From Phycisphaerae bacterium (lineage in GTDB: Bacteria; Planctomycetota; Phycisphaerae; UBA1845): a DNA stretch of 43,249 nucleotides. Location of the stretch: the NCBI GenBank assembly GCA_030429365.1, contig JAUIEW010000010.1, forward strand, positions 1-43,249. Reading direction: 5' to 3'. Positions 32,988 through 41,679 of this stretch are shown piece after piece (position 1 is the first letter of the stretch; the number at the start of each line of letters is the position of its first letter). The translations under genes were made by a program, and so were the position numbers. The notes beneath the pieces were generated by a model. That model saw only the letters and a list, made by a program, of their open reading frames with translations, did not search any database and was not told where the DNA came from.

Positions 32988-33610
32988 AATGATTTCCTCC
33001 GGCTTATGTTGGCCGACGGGTTGATCGCCAGTTGTTTGCGGACGGTTTTGATCGCGTGGTGCAGCAGGTATCCGACGTTGCCCACGCTCGTCTGCATCAC
33101 TTCGCTGATTTGCTGGTAACTCATCTCGTTTTGAAAACGAAGTCGCAGCGCCTCCTGCTGATTGTCGGGCAGGTCGGCGACGATGGCGTGCAGTTGATCG
33201 ACGGATTCGGTGTGTTCGAGGTCAGCCGACGGCGGCTTAACTGCGTCGGGAGCGGCTGACTCCGCGACAAATGAAAGTGTATTGGCTTGCATGGTCTTCA
33301 TCGGTTTTTCCTTGCGGAGCACGTCGAGTGCCCGATTGCGACAGACTGCGAAAAGCCACGGACCAATCCGACTAGTTGCGTCGCGATCGTCATCGAGGCG
33401 GCCATTGGTTGAAGCCCCATCTTTGCAAGTGGACAGCTCATCACACGTCGATTGGTCGGAGCAAAAGCGCAGGAACGTTTCCTGCACGACATCGCGCGCA
33501 CCTTCCACGCTGCCCACAAGCCGCGTCGCATAACGCGTCAGTGGACCTTCGTATCGATCGAGGACGGCAGGCATCCAAGCCCGCCGGTCAGGTCGATGGT
33601 CGTCGGTCAT
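32984..33610 (-). CDS. ECF-type RNA polymerase sigma factor
   Basis: 208 residues from ATG 33610, with ggag 8 nt upstream. Region 2 is seen in YATRLVGSVEGARDVVQETF and FAVCRNRALDVLRKEK, with an unusual hydrophilic insert between them (about residues 52-82, with Cys residues in SDQSTCDELSTCKDGAS). Region 4 (about 145-195) has LPDNQQEALRLRFQNEMS, YQQISEVMQTSVGNVGYLL and HHAIKTVRKQL. Its stop overlaps the start of the VWA/anti-sigma-like gene by 4 bp. It is distinct from the TIGR02999-like sigma factor at 21272-21841. Target promoters are not identifiable here; the divergent Cys-rich lipoprotein gene starts 358 bp away. Confidence 0.94.
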   Translation of the reverse strand: MTDDHRPDRRAWMPAVLDRYEGPLTRYATRLVGSVEGARDVVQETFLRFCSDQSTCDELSTCKDGASTNGRLDDDRDATSRIGPWLFAVCRNRALDVLRKEKPMKTMQANTLSFVAESAAPDAVKPPSADLEHTESVDQLHAIVADLPDNQQEALRLRFQNEMSYQQISEVMQTSVGNVGYLLHHAIKTVRKQLAINPSANISRRKSL

Positions 33611-33968
33611 GCAGAAAGCTCCGATCCAATCGCAACGGCTTCACCCATAATACGAGCGAGCGGCCGATTTCTTGGGGGCGATCTGAATTTTCTCTCGAAA
33701 TGCTGTGATCGCCGGTCCAACTGGTCGTCACTCATCCGGACCGTCGACCCCTCGGCCAACAGGAGCCCGCGGTGATCCGTAGGCCGTGCGTTTTATGGGG
33801 ATGGAAAACGACTATTTGTTGGATTGGGCGGGCCGCGTCGGTACCATGAGGGGTGGTCCATGGGGCGATCACTTCTCAGCAAGCGCATAACCCATCCGAG
33901 CGTGCCGCCCGAATGAAACCAACGGTTACGGTCTGTATTGGTGTTCACCGATGAGAGGAGCCGTTGCC
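33611..33968. other. Divergent intergenic region between ECF sigma operon and Cys-rich lipoprotein
   Basis: About 358 bp that must hold promoters in both directions. I could not identify a convincing -35/-10 pair, operator or hairpin, and no credible gene. Confidence 0.4.
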
Positions 33969-36425
33969 ATGCACATCACACGTCTTGGAGATCGACTCAA
34001 AGGATCACTCCCGACCGCACTGCTTGGATTGTGCCTGCTGAGTTTGTTGGGTTGCGACCCGCCGGCTGACACTTCCGGGAACGGCAACGATTCCGGGGAC
34101 GGCGGCGATTCATCCGGAAAGGTCGACTACGATCTGTATTCCAATCCCGATGATGCCCTCGCCCTGAAGGCGACGAATGACCTCGGTGAGACGGCCGAGC
34201 TCTATGGCGCGAAAGACGCGGAGGGCAATCTGACGCGGGTCGAGTTCGTGCGCGTGCAGACCGCCGACGACCTGCTCAACGATCAGGCGACGCTGATCCA
34301 CCTTGATCCCGATACCGGGCGCATTTCCCGCATCATCACCGGCGACGGGCACGAATTCGAATTTGATCTGTCCGACCCGAACCGCATTCAAATGCGCATG
34401 ATCGTGGCCGGCGGCGAATCGCAGATCAACGCCAGCGTGGACCTGGTCGAACCGCTCAGCGATCCGCCGGACAGCCCGGCCGATTCGAGCGGCGGGGAAA
34501 GTGAAGGCGATGACGGTTCGGGTGGCGGCGGCGACGGAATCGACGACGACCCGCTGCTGGATGACGACGACTTCGCCCCGGACGATTGCCGCGGTGATTT
34601 TGACTGCGCCGAAAATGAGATTTGCTTCGAGGGTCAGTGTTTTCCGATCATCGACTTTCGCCCGAGGGGGCGATCAGATTGCGAAGCCCTCGTCAACGTT
34701 GTTCAGTGCGACGAACCCGTTGTCGGCGCTGACGTCTACGTGGTGCGCGGCATTGCCGTGCCCCCCGTGACCACGCTTTCGACGCGCGTCTACCCGGCCA
34801 AACCCACTGAGAATCTGGGCTTCTATTCGGCGTGCCTGCCGATCGATCAAGGACCGACGCCGGGTCAAAGGGTGGAGCAGATTTGCAGCAAGGCCAACGA
34901 ACTCTTCGGGATCGCGTGCAGCACCAACGACTGGGTCATCCCCAACCAGTTGGCAATTTGCGGAACGCTCGCGGGGTCCATCGATTTCGTGATCCTGGGG
35001 CCCACGGGCGAAGCGATCCCCATCTTCGCGGTCTGCGAGGGGGCGCTGAATGCCTGGATCCTCTCGTGTGTTGTCTTCGCAGCAGGCGATGGACGCAATC
35101 CGACTCCGACACTCGGCGAATTCGTGTGCAAGAACGTTCGTTCGGTCGTCGATCCGGCCGCCGAACTGGTGGGGGCCAACGTTGAAATCCAGGGTGTCGC
35201 CGACTTCCAGGGAGAGCGTGTGACTACGTCATTCGTCCCGGCTTCCACGCGTGGTGATTTTCCACTGCTCACGGCGGACTTCGGATCGCATCCCCGGATC
35301 GAGAGGTTTTCGATCAGCCCATTTTCTCCGCGCGTGGGCGAGGCCTATACGATCAGTGCGACCGTTGCCTGCGCCGGGACCGGCACGGTGACTGTCGGCG
35401 TCAATGGAGACGGTTACAACGCGTCTGAGGATTTCTTCCCGGCGACCGACAGTTCGGAGACGTTTACCGTCCCGGTGCCCGGTGGCTTGAGCGACGAGGT
35501 CCACACGATTTCACTGGTGGCGTTACCTTTTGGCGGCGGCATCGGGGCCAGCCGGATCACCACGGTGAACTTCCGACAGGTCTGCAACGATACCTGTGCT
35601 AGCGCCAACAACGGGATCTGCGAGGACGGCGGCCCCAACACGGAGTTCTTCGTGGGGGCGCCGTGCGAACTGGGGACCGACTGCGCCGATTGCACTGGGC
35701 CGCGTGGCGAATGTGAAAACGATCTCGACTGCGTCGATGCCGGGTTGGATCCCATCTGCGTTAGCCATCAATGCGAGGAATGCGAATTCAACACCGATTG
35801 TCCGGATGGGCAGGTGTGCAATGACGACCTTAAATGTGAGGTCGAAGTCACGGACTGTCCGGCCGATGAGCGCTGCGATCAGGCCTGCGCGGGAACCGAT
35901 CCCGACTGCGCGATGTGCGGTTTCGACGGGACGTGCATCGCGGACTGCGATCCGGAGTACCCCGATTGCTTCGAAGGTACGTTTAGAATTCTCGGGTACT
36001 TCAATACAGATTGTGTTCCGGGTATTCCGGGGGCGCCAATCGGTCCTCCCGGTGCATGTGGCCAACTCCCCGACCTGAATCCAAACCTTGCGGACATTCA
36101 ACTTTCGGGCAGTGCCACGTTCCCAACCATCCGGCTCACGGGGCTGCGGCAGATCACGCAAATCTCCGTGGTGCGGACGCCATCCGCCAATCCGTTGTTG
36201 ACCGACAATGTTTACGGCATCGCCAGTGAAACGGACCCGGAAACGGATGAGGTTTTTTATCTGCCGACGACCATCCGGTATGGCGACTACAGTATCGAAG
36301 GGACGCGGCCGACGTTTGGAACAACCATGACACCGCCGCTTCGGGCGGGAATGGGCGACTCCTACGTGATCGCCGTGGGTTCGGTCGATGGGTTGTCGCA
36401 GATATCCTTTGAAGTCGTGCCGTGA
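33969..36425 (+). CDS. Large Cys-rich lipoprotein of unknown function
   Basis: 818 residues. ATG 33969 is chosen over ATG 33951 because the upstream ATG overlaps a gaggag ribosome site that sits 8 nt before 33969. The lipoprotein signal ends in the lipobox LSLLGC (Cys29). An acidic, Ser/Gly-rich linker follows, then a beta-rich domain (about 45-150), a second acidic linker (about 160-205), a short Cys motif (DCRGDFDCAENEICFEGQC), a globular region to about 430, and an Ig-like domain (RVGEAYTISATVACAGTGT). A Cys-rich block at about 535-670 resembles EGF-like or myxococcus-type Cys repeats (NTDCPDGQVCNDDLKCE, DERCDQACAGTDPDCAMC). The final ~150 residues form another beta domain. Anchoring at a membrane with an extended surface part is inferred. 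It converges with the next gene, 26 bp away. Confidence 0.85.
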   Translation: MHITRLGDRLKGSLPTALLGLCLLSLLGCDPPADTSGNGNDSGDGGDSSGKVDYDLYSNPDDALALKATNDLGETAELYGAKDAEGNLTRVEFVRVQTADDLLNDQATLIHLDPDTGRISRIITGDGHEFEFDLSDPNRIQMRMIVAGGESQINASVDLVEPLSDPPDSPADSSGGESEGDDGSGGGGDGIDDDPLLDDDDFAPDDCRGDFDCAENEICFEGQCFPIIDFRPRGRSDCEALVNVVQCDEPVVGADVYVVRGIAVPPVTTLSTRVYPAKPTENLGFYSACLPIDQGPTPGQRVEQICSKANELFGIACSTNDWVIPNQLAICGTLAGSIDFVILGPTGEAIPIFAVCEGALNAWILSCVVFAAGDGRNPTPTLGEFVCKNVRSVVDPAAELVGANVEIQGVADFQGERVTTSFVPASTRGDFPLLTADFGSHPRIERFSISPFSPRVGEAYTISATVACAGTGTVTVGVNGDGYNASEDFFPATDSSETFTVPVPGGLSDEVHTISLVALPFGGGIGASRITTVNFRQVCNDTCASANNGICEDGGPNTEFFVGAPCELGTDCADCTGPRGECENDLDCVDAGLDPICVSHQCEECEFNTDCPDGQVCNDDLKCEVEVTDCPADERCDQACAGTDPDCAMCGFDGTCIADCDPEYPDCFEGTFRILGYFNTDCVPGIPGAPIGPPGACGQLPDLNPNLADIQLSGSATFPTIRLTGLRQITQISVVRTPSANPLLTDNVYGIASETDPETDEVFYLPTTIRYGDYSIEGTRPTFGTTMTPPLRAGMGDSYVIAVGSVDGLSQISFEVVP

Positions 36426-36451
36426 TCGAACGTGATATCAGCAAGGCCGGT

Positions 36452-38071
36452 TCAGGGCGCGAGGGCGCCCAACTGCCCGGCAAACGACGCGAAGTCGACC
36501 AGATCCACATCGCCGTCCTGCTGCATGTCGGCGTGGACGCAGGCTGACGTCGACGGGATACCGCCGCCCGGACCGGTGATGCAGTCGACGAACCCTGCGA
36601 TGTCGGCCGACGTGACCAGCCCGTCATCGGTCACGTCGCCTAGGTTTCCATCAAGGGGTGTGCAAACCGGATCGCCACCGCCAATGATCGTGGTCACCTG
36701 GTCGAGGCCCGAGAGAACCGTCGGAGGCAACAGGGCGCCGGAGAGCGGTGCGACGATTCCGCTGCCCGGATGAATCTCGACCAACTCGGCAGAACTTGTG
36801 CAGGCAATAAAGGGCGAACCGCTTGGATGAAACGACAGCGCGGAAAACACCGGTGGGGCGGCGAGCGGAACCGGAGTGATGTCGCCTGTCACCACGTCAA
36901 CCGTACTAAGCGAAGAACCGGTTGAGAAATAAAGCAGGCCACTGGACGGGTCGAACGCCATTCGCGCGTTTGCGCCCGAGAATGAAATCTGCCCCCAACC
37001 TGTCGGAGTTACCAAGCCTGAATCTACATCGACCGTTCCAAAAAATCCGACACCGGGAATAATCCATTCGTAGATGCAGTACAGGGTTCCGTTCGCGTCG
37101 AAGGCAATGTCCTCCAATCCGGGCAATGCGAGGGGATCGGAGTTGGAGATGGCCGTCAACGATGTGACGGCGCCGGTATTCGGATCAAGCGTGCCAAGAA
37201 ACTCTGTTCCGCCGCCTTCGTCGATGAAGTAAATCGTATTCGAGATCGGATGAACCGTTAGTCCGTGTCCCGTGGCTCCTATGTCGAATTGACCGGGACT
37301 GTCCCAACTGCCGCCGCCGGTTAAATCAAAATTGCGATGGACGGTATTTGAACCGCGATCGACGGCATAGTATGCCGTTTGCAGGACGGGCTCGCTCGGT
37401 TCGGTGCACTCGATCAACTGCAATTGCAAGTCCCAATCTGCCCCTTGTCCTCCCAAGTCGCCGTCGAATGCTTCAAAGTCTGCAAATGTGCTGACATCAA
37501 ACGTGTAAACGCCAGGTTCAAGATCGAACGTCTCGTCGATTCTAAAGAAGGCGGAATTATCCTGAACATGGAGCAGGTAAGAAAAAAAGTCCGGGCCGTC
37601 CAGTCTGATCGCAACTTGCCCAAAACTGAAAGAGGAAGCGGTTCCTGTAAGATGGACGGTTTCCGAAGAGTCCAAAGACAACACTGCACGAAAGTCTGAA
37701 AAAGCATCAGCTTCTGAGTTGGCACTCGGCCCGGTGGCTTCCGCCGATGCACCGAGCTGGCCTTTGACGGTGATCAGATTCGTTGAGAGTATGCTGTGCT
37801 GACTCGCGTTCGTGCTGGCTACTGCAGTCATTCCTCGCTTTGGTGAACCTTGAACACTGGAAACGGACGCAATCTGCGTTTCGAACAAGCCGAAATCGTC
37901 GGACTGCTCGTCGACCTCGTCATCAACGTGTTCTAATTCAACACCTGCGCTCGTCGCGCAGTTTGCCCGGCGTGATTGAAGGAGGATTTCCCAATTGCTC
38001 GAGAAAGTGCTTTGGGGAACACTGCATAGTAGTGCAAAAGCGCAGAGCGTCATCAATTCTGAGCGTTTCAT
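36452..38071 (-). CDS. Secreted beta-propeller-like protein with dockerin-like C-terminus
   Basis: 539 residues. The frame is open from 38110, but ATG 38071 has aaggg 8 nt upstream and begins a signal peptide (MKRSELMTLCAFALLCSVP). Residues about 35-205 include a jelly-roll or pre-peptidase-like beta domain (FSFGQVAIRLDGPDFFSYL, LEPGVYTFDVSTFADF). Residues about 215-455 form propeller-type repeats (HGLTVHPISNTIYFIDE, LEDIAFDANGTLYCIYE, ARMAFDPSSGLLYFSTG, LSFHPSGSPFIACTS). The tail (about 475-539) has one degenerate loop (DVTDDGLVTSADI), the C..GP linker and one good loop (DMQQDGDVDLVDF). It is transcribed in the same direction as the TadG-like gene upstream, but a terminator lies between them. 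Confidence 0.88.
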   Translation of the reverse strand: MKRSELMTLCAFALLCSVPQSTFSSNWEILLQSRRANCATSAGVELEHVDDEVDEQSDDFGLFETQIASVSSVQGSPKRGMTAVASTNASQHSILSTNLITVKGQLGASAEATGPSANSEADAFSDFRAVLSLDSSETVHLTGTASSFSFGQVAIRLDGPDFFSYLLHVQDNSAFFRIDETFDLEPGVYTFDVSTFADFEAFDGDLGGQGADWDLQLQLIECTEPSEPVLQTAYYAVDRGSNTVHRNFDLTGGGSWDSPGQFDIGATGHGLTVHPISNTIYFIDEGGGTEFLGTLDPNTGAVTSLTAISNSDPLALPGLEDIAFDANGTLYCIYEWIIPGVGFFGTVDVDSGLVTPTGWGQISFSGANARMAFDPSSGLLYFSTGSSLSTVDVVTGDITPVPLAAPPVFSALSFHPSGSPFIACTSSAELVEIHPGSGIVAPLSGALLPPTVLSGLDQVTTIIGGGDPVCTPLDGNLGDVTDDGLVTSADIAGFVDCITGPGGGIPSTSACVHADMQQDGDVDLVDFASFAGQLGALAP

Positions 38072-38284
38072 TCTTGCGACCCTTTGAGAGTGGCTTAAAC
38101 CATATACCACGGCCTTGACGCGCCCGGCCCGTACGATGTGTGCGTTGATTGTACCAAGATCGCGTGATCAATGTCTGCGCGTAATTCGGATCGCCTATGC
38201 AGTTGGTGCGACATCGTTTGGATGCAATTATTGATTTGAGTCCATGTATTTATTCAGCGGTGTGCACTCATGCCATAGTGAAAC

Positions 38285-38317
38285 ACCCCGCAGCCGCTTT
38301 CGCGAGCCACGGGGTGG
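38285..38317 (-). terminator. Hairpin terminator after the TadG-like gene
   Basis: The arms caccccg (38285-38291) and cggggtg (38311-38317) pair over 7 bp, with further pairing possible inside the 19-base loop. On the minus strand the hairpin is followed by tttc. It lies 37 bp past the stop of the TadG-like gene, in the right orientation to end its transcript. Confidence 0.6.
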
Positions 38318-38353
38318 GCGATGGTGATTGTGTTGTGACGACGTCCGGTCGAG

Positions 38354-40204
38354 CTACTTGATCAATTCAACCGGTCGCGTTCCTCCAAGTTTCTTGAAAA
38401 TGGCTTCCAACTGATCGCTGTATGCGTCGATCGAGCCTTCGGCGTGGAAGTGCTCACCGCGACCGATCTCTGCGATCTGCGACATCAACGCGGAGTCAGA
38501 ATCTGAACCAACGCTGACCGCGAAGATACGAATGCCCTGCGCTGCGGCTTCTTCGGCCATCTGTCGGGCGTAGATCGGACCATTGGTGTAGTCGCCCGTG
38601 CTGCCCCATGACGAGACGTTGGCCTTACCGTCGGTGAGAAGAATCATCACCTCGCGGGACGTGGGGCGCGCCCGATCGCTGGTCAGTTCTTCAATACCGC
38701 GGGTGATGCCGCCACCCATGTTGGTCCACGCGTCGTAGTGACCGGCTTGCATCTCGTTGAGGCGATTCTTCACGGACTCGTAGTCGTCGGTCAGGTCGAC
38801 TTCGTGACGGGCCGTCTGACCGTAGATCTCAAGGGACAGGCGATCGTCGGTATCGAGCGTCTCGATGAGGTCGGCCATGTGCGTCACGGCGTCCTTGACG
38901 GCCTGCATCGGCTGCGTGGGCACGTTGGCGAGGTCTGACGTTTCGGCGTGCGATTCACGCGTTTCGAGCAGATAGTTGGTGAAGGTTTTGAGTCCGAACC
39001 GATAGCGGAAGTCGGAATCGGCGCGGGCTGCACCGCTGGATGATTTTCCGACGAAGCTGATGTAGTCGATCCATGAGCCCTGCTCGAATGGATAGTCCAC
39101 CAGCCAAGTCAGTTCGCTACTGCTGACAAAACCGTTTCCGTTTCCATTCTTGCGCTGGTTGTAGGGAATGTCCTCCCAGAGGCCATTGTTCATGCCGCTA
39201 TCCCAGCGGGCCAATCCGAGTGCCACAGCGACGCGCTCTTCCCACGCTCCGTTGCCGTCGTAATCGTTCGACATGAGCGCGTCGATTTCTGAGTTGCTGT
39301 AACCGGCGTCTTCGTACCAGTCCTCAAGATCGTTGTCGTACCAATCTTTGTTCTTCTTGTAGTAACGAAGCGCCGGATCGTTCGACGGTTCATAGGTCTG
39401 CGTGATCGAGTTGCCCCAGTAGTACATCAGCCCAAACGTGGGACCGGCCACTTCACCGGTCGCAAGCACGCCCGGATCGGTTCCGCCATTGCCAGGTCCG
39501 CCTGGGAAGTAACCTGGAGGTGGCGGTGGATTGCCGGGATCGCCGATGGCATACGGATTGACGCCATCGCCGATACCCCAGGTGCCACGTGAAATCGGAA
39601 GCGCTTCCCAGACGTCAAACAGATTGATATCGGTCTTTTTGAAGTTGCCGAGTTCACTGTCATCGTTGTGTGACGCCGAAAGGTCGGCGACGATCGCGAT
39701 GTCCCGTGGCACCATCATGGCAATCGCTTCGGCTTCCACATCGGTGGACTGCTTGCCGAAGATACGTGCGAAGTAGAGGGGCAGGGCGCCATTGGCGCTG
39801 CCCGCCGTCTTCTTCATGACGACCCGAACAGCGTCCGGAAACTCGGTCGTTGGCTGAAAGTCGTATGACCCGGTCTGTTCGTTGTACACGGCCCGTCCGA
39901 ACTGGATGTCGGCGTCTGAAACCGCCACCGACTCTTGCAACACCTTATTGGCTTGAACAATCCGGTGAGCCTCTGCACGAGCGAGTTCCATTGGATCGCC
40001 TTCGTCATACGACGCCAGCTTGGACGACGCAGCCAGTGCAGCCGCATCGGCCGTACGCTGAAGGTCGGTCTTGGCGTTGTAAACCACACCAACATCGATC
40101 GTCAGCGCAGCGAACCCCATGATCGCCGACATCGAAACCGCGACCTGGACCGCCACGGCACCCCGGCGTCGATAAGTTCTGAATCCGTTCATTCTTTCGT
40201 GCAT
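38354..40204 (-). CDS. TadG-like membrane protein with split VWA domain
   Basis: 616 residues from ATG 40204 (ggagg 9 nt upstream); an ATG four codons later is possible, and the frame is open to 40282. The N-terminus has the TadE/TadG-like element (RRRGAVAVQVAVSMSAIMG, hydrophobic helix, YNAKTDLQRTADAAALAAS). A VWA domain starts at about 165 (IAIVADLSAS, a DxSxS MIDAS). After the first MIDAS element comes an insert of about 250 residues (roughly 180-430, with a PPPPP linker and the Asp-loop motif SNDYDGNGAWEE), after which the VWA fold resumes (MGGGITRGIEELTS, REVMILLTDGKANVSS, IRIFAVSVGSDSDS). TadG proteins are known pseudopilin-like parts of Tad/Flp pilus loci; no other tad genes are in the window, so this may be an orphan. 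Confidence 0.9.
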   Translation of the reverse strand: MHERMNGFRTYRRRGAVAVQVAVSMSAIMGFAALTIDVGVVYNAKTDLQRTADAAALAASSKLASYDEGDPMELARAEAHRIVQANKVLQESVAVSDADIQFGRAVYNEQTGSYDFQPTTEFPDAVRVVMKKTAGSANGALPLYFARIFGKQSTDVEAEAIAMMVPRDIAIVADLSASHNDDSELGNFKKTDINLFDVWEALPISRGTWGIGDGVNPYAIGDPGNPPPPPGYFPGGPGNGGTDPGVLATGEVAGPTFGLMYYWGNSITQTYEPSNDPALRYYKKNKDWYDNDLEDWYEDAGYSNSEIDALMSNDYDGNGAWEERVAVALGLARWDSGMNNGLWEDIPYNQRKNGNGNGFVSSSELTWLVDYPFEQGSWIDYISFVGKSSSGAARADSDFRYRFGLKTFTNYLLETRESHAETSDLANVPTQPMQAVKDAVTHMADLIETLDTDDRLSLEIYGQTARHEVDLTDDYESVKNRLNEMQAGHYDAWTNMGGGITRGIEELTSDRARPTSREVMILLTDGKANVSSWGSTGDYTNGPIYARQMAEEAAAQGIRIFAVSVGSDSDSALMSQIAEIGRGEHFHAEGSIDAYSDQLEAIFKKLGGTRPVELIK

Positions 40205-40803
40205 AGCCTCTTTCCTCCCCACCGCCTTCTCGCCTTGCATTCCCGCCGCTGTGACTACTGGCGTCAACCCACGGGGTTGCAAGGCGACACATCATGTCAG
40301 TCGAAAACTACGATTGCAGATTCGCAACGTGCAAGACTTGGACCGGTGAGAAAACCATTGGGTAAAGTACGGACACACATGATAAATCTGGGGGAACGAT
40401 CGAACTGAGAACGACTCGCAACCCGTGAATTGTGCGGACGTGCTGCGGCATTGTTGGTTTCCCCTTTCACGGGGTATTAGGTTGGGGATCTTGGCGTTAT
40501 CGGGCCGATGAGGTTTATCACTCCGCCAAACGATTCGCTTGCACGACGCGCAGCGCTCCGAAGGCCGGACCTTCGCAATCCTCCGAAATTTTTTTGAGTT
40601 GATCGTGACGTACGTCTTATAAGCATAGGGGAACAGTCTGAACGAGCACAACCAGAAGCTTTGCTTTGCAGTGCTCGGACGTGCTGAATCGGAGTCTCTC
40701 AAACGGTTGCGTGGCGGGGTATTGAATGCCCAGTGCTTCCTTAAGCGCTGTGGATCAGTTTTGGGGAAGAGGCAAAACGGGGAGGACTACATACATCGAT
40801 TTG
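40205..40803. other. Intergenic region between TadG-like and PilZ genes with small hairpins
   Basis: About 600 bp with no credible gene (the 136-codon minus frame lacks domains and has unlike composition). Visible structures: hairpin cccc-tttcac-gggg at 40461-40474; hairpin cgaagg-ccgga-ccttcg at 40559-40575 near an A/T run; a 10-bp palindrome gacgtacgtc at 40607-40616. On the minus strand ttgtgc, 18 nt, tatgct at about 40650-40620 could be a weak promoter for the TadG-like gene, with a leader of about 400 nt. No known riboswitch class could be matched. Confidence 0.4.
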
Positions 40804-41193
40804 TTAGCCGGCAAGGCGGCGAGCGGTGACCGGCGATCGGGTTTCAAATTCAACACCGACGATTTGCCCGCCAAGCGTGTTGGTGGTGTGGACGACGCGG
40901 CCGATAACACTTCGAGCGTTGTTGCCAGCGCAGATTTCAAGTCGGGTGTGCTGATCAATCTTCTGACGCGACACGAAGCCGACACCCCCCATGGAGACGT
41001 CGCGGGCCTTGACCATGATCACCAAACCTTTGTCCGGGCCGCTAAGAATTCGCACGGCCAGCGATGCGCTCCACGTGGTGCGCTCGTGAGCGCGTTTGCC
41101 TTTGTAGTTATCGGTGGTGCCATGACGGCGTGCATCCTGAACCCACTGCTCGACGACTGGTGACGTTGCCAACTTGCGTGAAGTGCAGAACAT
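40804..41193 (-). CDS. PilZ domain protein (predicted c-di-GMP receptor)
   Basis: 129 residues from ATG 41193, with gaggag 7 nt upstream. A single PilZ domain occupies about residues 32-120: the first c-di-GMP motif is in KRAHERTTWSA (Arg-rich, R-x-x-x-R-like), the second in the D/N-x-S-x-x-G pattern of RDVSMGGVGF, and a closing strand is IVGVEFE. Single-domain PilZ proteins are known c-di-GMP effectors that control pili, matrix or motility by protein contact. Its upstream position, in the same direction as the TadG-like gene, suggests a link to pilus or surface functions (inference), although about 600 bp separates them. Confidence 0.88.
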   Translation of the reverse strand: MFCTSRKLATSPVVEQWVQDARRHGTTDNYKGKRAHERTTWSASLAVRILSGPDKGLVIMVKARDVSMGGVGFVSRQKIDQHTRLEICAGNNARSVIGRVVHTTNTLGGQIVGVEFETRSPVTARRLAG

Positions 41194-41679
41194 GGTGTCT
41201 CTCCTCTCATTCCCCTTCGTGTGACGCGGTGCCCATCACCGACATTCACAACGCCCAACTGTGGGGTCTATTGTCAGCCGGCAGATTTGAACCTTTCCAA
41301 GAAATTGACCAAATTGAGAAAATGCCACTCAATGACACTCCAGCACGGATTGGGTTACCCGATGCTCCGATTCAGGGTCCCAATTTCGAGGGGGGATCAC
41401 GCAGGACGGCGGTCAGCCGCCAGCCGCGTCCGCACGGGATGACTGCGATGGCGTACCGAAGAAGGGGGTGAGCGGTCTGAGCGATGGGGCAGTGAGTGGG
41501 GCGACTCGTGACCGTTTCAAAGGGTCGATGGAATATTTCCCGCTGGAACGTGAAGCCCGGGGTTGGCACCCAGTCATGAGGCTCCCATGTTTGTGGAGGC
41601 TCAATTGCGGGCCGGCGCCCATACCCGTACGCAAGCGAATTCGTTGACAGTCTTCGGGGCGTGAGTAGACTTATCGGTC
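41194..41679. other. Divergent intergenic region
   Basis: About 486 bp between the PilZ gene (minus) and the secreted hypothetical gene (plus). Promoters for both should lie here. Open frames in it are short and without domain signal; I see no clear hairpin, repeat or RNA gene. Confidence 0.4.

Noticed and set aside
40283-40702. c-di-GMP riboswitch in the leader of the TadG-like gene
   Set aside because: The nearby PilZ gene makes it tempting, but the conserved GEMM blocks could not be found on the minus strand; only generic hairpins are visible.
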